A DNA stretch of 64,000 nt from Anisodus tanguticus. Taxonomy: Eukaryota; Streptophyta; Magnoliopsida; Solanales; Solanaceae. Every line of letters starts with the position of its first letter. The first letter of the stretch is position 1. Position numbers and translations under genes: made by a program. The notes below the pieces were generated by a model, which saw only the letters and a program-made list of their open reading frames with translations, searched no databases and was not told where the DNA came from. Positions 57,908 to 64,000 of the stretch are shown in pieces. Location of the stretch: positions 59,220,513-59,284,512 of the forward strand of contig CM067539.1 of the NCBI GenBank assembly GCA_034509755.1, in the 5' to 3' direction.

Positions 57908-58125
57908 TAGTGGTAGCCAAGTTGGTGTAGCAGTAGAGCGCGGGACCGCAAGGTTACGAGTTCGATCCCCTACATAAACCTTCTTGGTTGAGCCTATCAC
58001 ACATGGTTTGCCAAGTGTGGTTAATCGGCTGACGTGGTTTGCAGGCTATTGCGTCAGTCCGGGGTTTACCCTATGCGCACTCGAGAGAGTAGCGGCTGCG
58101 GGTTCCTTCGTCAACAAAAAAAAAA
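57908..58125 (+). mobile_element. tRNA-derived SINE with poly(A) tail
   Basis: Starts with a tRNA-like region: box A-like TGGTAGCCAAGTTGGTGTAG and box B-like GGTTACGAGTTCGATCCC, spaced as in a pol III promoter. The body CGTCAGTCCGGGGTTTACCC and CGAGAGAGTAGCGGCTGCGG is typical of plant SINEs, and it ends in about 11 A. It lacks the acceptor end of a functional tRNA gene. Confidence 0.82.
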
Positions 58126-58299
58126 GGACATTCAAGTAACAAATATGTTTAATAGTCTCTTCAGCAGTTTTACAAATAGGACAGTCTTTATTAATATTAA
58201 GACCAATATAATTAAGATAGCTGCGACAACATTGTACATACTATATATATTTATATTAATGAGAAATACTCTCGAAAGAAGATTAATACAATCTTACAT

Positions 58300-59975
58300 A
58301 TGAGATTTCTAGCTTGCATAACATTATAGTAGTTTCTAGTCGAAAAGTTGGTAATGGTTCCTCTTGAAATCTAAAGGGAATATCTGAAAGTATGTATGTC
58401 TTAAAGACAATCATTATTAGAGACAAATTCACATGAACACATTCGTATTATTAATAAGATTAATATTTATGGCATTTGCAATTATTGAATTATTATTTGA
58501 TTATTTGTAATTATTCATTAATGTGCATCCCTTGAGCTTACGTTGTTATTAATAGAGTGAGATGTTGATGATAGAGCGTAACTCTAAAATAGTCTCGACT
58601 AATGATCATCGAGAATGGGATATCGATGATATGTTATAAGTCCACATGTGGTCTGCATCACATTCTTAGAGAATGTAGTATGTCTCACCTGCTACTAGTA
58701 ATGGTTACTAGTGATGGACACATAGATACTTTTGAAAAGTATTGGTATACCCTGCTGATAAACTATTTGTTATACATGTCTAAAGTATTATCAGCATGTG
58801 GGAGATGAAAGTCCTTTGACTTGATGTCAATACGCACCTTGTTTACAGAGTAATGTACTTTGACCCTGTCATAAGCTTAAACTCCTTATAGGATAAGATA
58901 CGGCTTGTGTTAGGTGCATTATGATGTTAATTAAGGTGGTAGTTGAGCCAAGAATAGGATCCATTCCTCGATTGGATATTCGAGAGAGCACTCGACTTTT
59001 CAGTGATATTAGGTCGACCAAGTCATTGGCCAATGTAAGAGACATATTTAGAATATGATGTAGTTGCCGACTAATATAGATGAGATAAAGTGATCAAGCC
59101 ATTTGGATAGACACATGGCAAATCCTAAGCTTGATCGAGTGTATCGCGAATGAAAGGAATTTATTATCTCACATAAAGGTTATGTTTGTTGGATTCATGT
59201 AAACGCACTTCATATATTGAGTTCGTCGTACGGCGCAGTCTAGGATTTCCGTATGGACCTTAATTGGATTAGTGTCGATATATGAAGGCTTATAGGGTCA
59301 CACTATGTCAATTGTCTCTTTGATCTAAGGGTGTATTGAGAAAGTATTAAATATTCGATTTGGGATCGAGATATTTAAATTGATAATAACTATGGGATAA
59401 TTTTTATTATATGTAAATTATTTAATTAAATCAAAATTAGATTTTGGATTTAATGTGCTGAATATATAAATTAAACGAAAACGGGAAATGGAAATTTACG
59501 TAAGGCGCCGTGGCGCCGACCCGGTAGTGGGCCCAGTCAGACTGGCCCACTGCACCTTGGTTTTTGGGTCAGGCTTGGAGCCCAACCCTAATCTGATTTG
59601 TTGCCCTAATTTCAATTATAAATACAACACACCCCATAAGTTAAAACACACTAATTCTTATAAGCAGATAGTAGACTTAGAGTCTAGGATAAAACTCTCT
59701 CAAACCTCTGCCAAGATTTCCTTACTTTCTTGACAGAAGAATACACCATAGCATAGTGCTTGTAGTCGAAGGGATAGTCGCGTGTACTCTCTAAGTAAAT
59801 ACTCCAGATAAAACAACATGTAAGTGTTCTAGTATTATGTTACATGTTTTGATTGTCATATAACCATACCAGAAGAAATTGTTGGGGTAAGTAGAACAAA
59901 ATTTTAAACTTTCGTTGTGCCTACTTATATGTTTTGAACCCAACAAATCCCTACAATATCGGCTATGTTATTTTT
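58300..59975 (+). mobile_element. LTR-retrotransposon LTR remnant
   Basis: A long non-coding stretch with LTR character: dinucleotide-poor promoter region, GC-rich block (GGCGCCGTGGCGCCGACCCG at 59503), a TATA-like TTATAAATACAACAC near 59617 and a leader after it, ending near TTTTGAACCCAACA. Exact ends were not resolved. No primer-binding site was found beside it. Confidence 0.5.
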
Positions 59976-60002
59976 CAAAGGTAGAGGAAGTTTCATAAGA
60001 TT

Positions 60003-60365
60003 ATGCATAATATTTGGGGGGAAATCAAAGGATATCTAAGAGAGGTCCCAACTACTAGTATTCATATAGATATCTTTAATAAATATGATAATGGTTTGTT
60101 TCGAGAATTTTGTGATACTAATGGAATAGTTTTTTATTTTTCTTGTCCTCATATGTCTTCACAAAATGGGAGGGTAGAACGAAAGATTCGTACAATTAAT
60201 AATGTTGTCCGGACTTTATCAACTCATGCTTCTGTACTCCCTTCTTTTTGGCATCATGCAATACAAATAGCTACTTACCTTCTTAACATACTTTCTACCA
60301 AAGGTTTAACATATGAATCTCCCCTTAAATTCTCTATAATAAGGATTTTTCTTATTCTCATATAA
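60003..60365 (+). pseudogene. Copia integrase fragment, element C
   Basis: A 120-residue frame carries the C-terminal half of the integrase core (FREFCDTNGIVFYFSCPH, then NGRVERKIRTI with the catalytic Glu). The N-terminal zinc domain and first Asp are missing. Confidence 0.78.
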
Positions 60366-61237
60366 GAATCTTTGAGTGTTTATGCTATTCATTTTTCCCG
60401 TCAACTACAATACACAAATTTCAACCCCAGTCTACCGCTTGTGTATTTTTGGGTTATCTGTCTAATCATCGTGGTTACAAATATTTGATTCATCATCCAA
60501 TAAAATCATAATCAATTGCCATGTTATTTTTTATGAAACCCAAATTTTGTTTACTAAAGTATGTAGTATCGTGCCTAGTTCGTATAATTTTGTAGATGAC
60601 GGGGTCTCACCATATATTATTCACCATATTTCTGACTCTACCCGTGACCAAAATATGCATGTAGGCCCACTGCCTACTAGCCCACAAAATATCGATCTGG
60701 ATACAGTATCCTAGTCCAGTTCTACACATGTTCTGCCTCAGCCCAGTTCTGCCTCTTCTACAGTGCACCGTGTTAGGCCAGAATCACGCCCCAGTCCGAT
60801 CTGGGTACTGGTCTTGTGATCTAGCCTAGTTTTGCCTCATCTACCGTTTCTCGTGTTGGGCTAGCAGGCCCAATGCCCGTTGGCCAGTCAGTCACTGCCC
60901 CGCCTATTTTCCAAAATCCTCCAAATTCTATCTCAAGTCAAGGGCCCGTTCCGTTACTCATAGTCAAAGAGGTATTTTTAAACCAAAACAACATTTTAAT
61001 CTCAATTCTACTATCTCTGAATCCCCACTACCATGTAACCCTGTGACTGCACTACATGACCCGAATTGGAAATTAGCTATGATCGATGGATATAATGTTC
61101 TTATTGAAAATATGACATGGGAGTTAGTGCCCCGTCCATCTGGTGTTAATATTATTCGATCTATGTGGATTTTTACTCATAAATAAAATTCTAACAGTTC
61201 ATGTTTTAGGGACCCCAATTATCCTCATCATGTCTGT

Positions 61238-62340
61238 TTGCTGAAAAAATCATTACATGGGCTTAAGCAGGCCCCAAGGGCTTGGTATAAAAGGTTTGCG
61301 GATTATGTGTCTACTATTGGGTTTTCTCATAGCAGGTCTGATCATTCTCTATTCATCTATCGGTGTGGTACTTCTATGGCATACATTATGTTATATGTTG
61401 ATGATATTATATTGACTGCCTCATCGAACATTCTACGCAAGTCTATCATGTCTCTTCTCATTTCTGAATTTGTTATGAAAGACTTGGAGGCCTTGGGCTA
61501 TTTTTTGGGCATAGTAGTCACCCGTCATGCATGTGGTCTATTTGTATCATAAAAAAGTATGTGGCAAAGATTATTGAGAGAGCTGACATGTCATCTTGTA
61601 AGTCTATTTTTACCCCGGTTGATACAAAACTGAAGTTGAGTGCTACGTCTAGCACACCATACGAGGATTCCACCCATTATCGTAGTCTTGCACGGGCTCT
61701 TCAATATCTGACTTTCACGAGATCAGATATTACTTATGCAATTCAGTAAGTGTGTTTATTTATGCATGATTCGCGAATAGAGCACATGCATGCGCTCAAA
61801 CGCATTATGCGATACATACAGAGTATGTTTGATTATAGGTTGCATTTATATCTATCCTCCGTCTCTACTCTCGTATCTTATACAGATGCTGATTGCGGTG
61901 AATGCCCAGATACCAGACGTTCAACTTCTGGTTATTGTATGTTTCTTGGTGATAACTTGGTCGGCAAAACGCCAGACTACATTATCACAATCCAGTGCGG
62001 AGGCCGAGTATCGAGTCGTAGCCAATGTGGTGTCTGAGTCATGTTGGCTGCATAATGTTTTATTATAGCTTCACTTTCCTATTCAGAAAGCTACATTGGT
62101 CCACTGTGATAATGTTAGTGCCGTCTATCTCTCTAGAATCCAGTCCAACATCAGCACACTAAACATATCGAGATGGATATTCACTTTGTTCGTGAAAATG
62201 TAGCTCGTGGACACGTGTGTGTCTTACATGTCCCTTCAAGGTACCAAATTGTTGACATCTTTACTAAGGATCTTCCCTTGGTTCTGTTTGAAGATTTTAG
62301 GGACAATCTCAGCGTACGACAATCGTCCGCTATGATTGCG
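61238..62340 (+). pseudogene. Copia RT (thumb/palm end) and RNase H, element C
   Basis: RT resumes at LKKSLHGLKQAPRAWY and keeps the catalytic YVDD box. In-frame stops at 61550 and 61747 and a shift near 61970 break it. The RNase H blocks SSAEAEYRVVANVVSESCW and KATLVHCDNVSAVYLS are present before the final frame loss. Confidence 0.8.
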
Positions 62341-62344
62341 GGGG

Positions 62345-62529
62345 TGTGATAGAAACCGTGTATATTTGTGAATATTTAGATTAATTACCATATTTTGTAA
62401 ATTTTTTGTACAAGTGTAATTAGGATATTATTATTATAGTAGAATTATATTTTTTCATATTTAGAGATTGTATACTGTATAAATAGACCTCTTCATTAAT
62501 AAAAATAATCAAGGGATTATTCTCTTACA
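62345..62529 (+). repeat. 3' LTR of copia element C
   Basis: About 185 bp from TGTGATAGAAACCGTG to ATTCTCTTACA, with a TATA-like CTGTATAAATAGACC near 62472. It follows a G-rich tract (GCGGGGG). It ends about 450 bases upstream of the CAAX-protease start codon. Confidence 0.7.
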
Positions 62530-62976
62530 TTATATTTTATTTAAAATATTATTTAATTATACTTTTTAATTTTTTAAAAAAGAATCATAATCGTAATCAC
62601 GAAGAGAGGAATTAAAATTATATTAGGGTTAGAAATCTATTTATAAAAGACTTGTGCCCTCATTCGTACGTCTTAATGTCTACTTGTGAGTATTCCTCAA
62701 CTTTCATCTTGTAATTACGTACGTCTCAATGTCTACATTCTTGTGAGTACCCCTCAACGTTGATCTTGTAATTCTTTGATTTATACTTCTTTCTCTGCTG
62801 AACTATAATTTTAAAGCTAATGTTTGTCATTTTCCCTCTATTTGCAATCTATATAATTTTGGGTTCTTTATGAGTTGTTTTCTTATTAATTTATCTTGGT
62901 TAAGCTATCATACTTCATCTTATACTTAGTTCAATCGAATAACCGTCACTGTATCCTTCTCCCTCGAGAGTCATCC

Positions 62977-63007
62977 ATGGCATTTCCCTACTTGGAAGCT
63001 GTTGTTG
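62977..63007 (+). CDS. STE24: CAAX prenyl protease 1 (STE24/FACE1-like), first coding exon
   Basis: ATG 62977 opens MAFPYLEAVV, followed by G|GTATGC, a good splice donor. This is the start of plant STE24-type CAAX proteases, ER-membrane zinc metalloproteases that remove the last three residues of prenylated proteins; the known plant start has the form MA-P---VVGFM. Only this 31-base exon lies in the window; the next exon, which should start at the GFM motif, was not found before 64000. A TATA-like ATTTATAAAAGAC lies near 62639. The identification rests on ten residues plus the splice position, so it is moderate. Confidence 0.55.
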
Positions 63008-63068
63008 GTATGCGCATACATATTGTAACTACATAGCTACTGGTGTGGTTCAATATTTATCTGTTCTT

Positions 63069-63826
63069 TCTTGATTTTAGGTTAGTTGTTAACAATTTTC
63101 TTGGAATTTGTCTTGAATGCCTGTATAGAAGAAGGAAAAATTCACTTTAGGGTTGAGTATCTTGATTTTTGTAATAATATCCTACTTCTTGGATATTTAC
63201 TAGTATTGTAGTACTTAGGGTGTGTTTGGTATGAAGGAAGATGTTGTCCATGGAAAATGTTATCCTAGAAAATATTTTCTAGTGTTTGGTAAGTAAGCAA
63301 AAAATTATTATCCCAAGTGTAATGGGGTGGGGAGTGGGGGTTCGGGGTGGGGGTGGGTGGGATGGTCAAGTGGTGGAGGTTAGGGTCATTGTTTGAGCGG
63401 GGAGGAGACAATGAACTTGGAATATCACTTATGAAACTTGTTTTTTCTGCTTGCATTTGGGAAGTCATTTTCCTCATTTTTAAGGAGCTTGTTTCCATGC
63501 TTCCATTAGGGAAGTCATTTTTCTCATTTTTAAGGAACTTGTTTTCCTAGAGAATATTTTCATAACATTTTGACTAACCAAACATGAGAAAATGGGAAAA
63601 CATCCTCCATACCAATCACACCCTTAACGTAAGTAACTAGTTACTACACCACCCTATATTTTGTCATTGTATAGTTACATTTTGTTCAATCTTAATTTGC
63701 GCTTTCTTGCTTTTGCATTTCCAAATTTTAGGTTACTTATTAACAAATTTTTGGAATCTGTCTTGAATGTCTGTGTAGAAGGAAAAAATCACTCTAGGGC
63801 TTTTTTGGGTGTCTTGATATCTGTAT
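63069..63826. repeat. Direct duplication flanking a MITE in the STE24-like intron
   Basis: Segments 63069-63179 and 63714-63826 are alike (TTTTAGGTTA-TT-TTAACAA, GGAATTTGTCTTGAATGCCT, GTAGAAGGAAAAA-TCAC). They bracket the MITE at 63215-63627, as if a segment of the intron was duplicated around it. Confidence 0.7.
63215..63627. mobile_element. MITE with AGGGTGTGTTTGGTA termini
   Basis: Left end TTAGGGTGTGTTTGGTATGA, right end CCATACCAATCACACCCTTAA (its inverted counterpart). The inner arms are also inverted (AAAATATTTTCTAG and CTAGAGAATATTTT). The core contains G-rich DNA (63320-63410). The superfamily is uncertain; no clear target duplication was found. Confidence 0.75.
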
Positions 63827-64000
63827 ATGTGGTTTGGAGTTTAGTTGCTGATTAGTTTTTTCTTTTCGTTCTTGAGAAAATATTGCAGTTCCAAAAAGTT
63901 TAGAGTGATGTAGACCCTTTCTATGAATGCACATATTCATTTTTGTCCTTGTTTTGAGGGGCGGGTCGATCAACATGTTAGTCAACTGTTATAGTAGTAG

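Larger units (their letters stand above)
59990..62529 (+). mobile_element. Copia element C, internally deleted
   Basis: Coding remnants in copia order: integrase 60003-60365 (CPHMSSQNGRVERKIRTINN), a linker, then RT 61238-61552 (KKSLHGLKQAPRAWY and intact YVDDIILTASS), RNase H 61531-62340 (TDADCGECP, RRSTSGYCMFLGDN) and a 3' LTR. Gag, protease, the 5' LTR and the first half of RT are missing; the RT deletion lies near 61200. It belongs to the same lineage as the fragment at 321-797. Confidence 0.82.

Noticed and set aside
57908..58125. Possible tRNA gene
   Set aside because: Box A and B-like motifs are present, but no acceptor stem closes and the body continues into a SINE tail with poly(A).

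Overview
The window looks like nuclear DNA of a dicot, most probably a member of the Solanaceae. It is AT-rich, has plant-type split genes, is full of LTR retrotransposons and Stowaway-like MITEs, and repeatedly carries the TS-SINE / RTE-LINE 3' tail typical of nightshades. No rRNA gene, functional tRNA gene, CRISPR array or bacterial-style operon was seen.

Host genes. (1) A tau-class glutathione S-transferase, exon 1 at 5433-5760 and exon 2 at 15645-15995, split by a 9.9-kb intron swollen by a gypsy-type element; a 16-C run in exon 1 breaks its frame. (2) Two tandem DUF569 (actin-cross-linking-like) genes: a first, apparently incomplete copy from 28358, and a complete three-exon copy at 36507-38845. 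(3) A TATA-binding-protein pseudogene at 41108-42090. (4) A four-exon minus-strand gene, 56806 down to 50789, for a coiled-coil plus RGG-rich, caprin-like protein. (5) The first coding exon of a probable STE24-type CAAX protease at 62977-63007; the rest lies beyond the window.

Mobile DNA, left to right. 1-5152: an inverted repeat, two minus-strand copia RNase H fragments, a 5'-truncated RTE LINE carrying a nested CACTA MITE, and a solo LTR. 5938-15571 (inside the GST intron): a gag-only, LARD-like gypsy element with an extra PBS segment beyond one LTR. 17340-22838: a 120-bp tandem repeat followed by nested gypsy LTRs. 22839-27088: a decayed copia element with a clean 3' LTR. 29501-34282 (+) and 43301-48207 (-): two members of one copia family with intact 5-bp target duplications and non-canonical TA...CA LTR ends. 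The second is nested in a long-TIR Mutator-like element (43103-49932) with a 9-bp target duplication. 58300-62529: an LTR remnant and a third degraded copia.

The host genes have unrelated roles (detoxification, DUF569, RNA binding, protein prenyl processing) and show no sign of joint action. The window is best read as small genes separated and partly broken by successive insertions. I found no convincing new enzymatic system. The most informative points are the nested MULE/copia structure with both target duplications, the TA...CA copia family with variable repeat number in its LTRs, the tandem gypsy LTR-PBS arrangement, the half-processed TBP pseudogene, and the repeat array in the caprin-like gene that copies an exon/intron junction.
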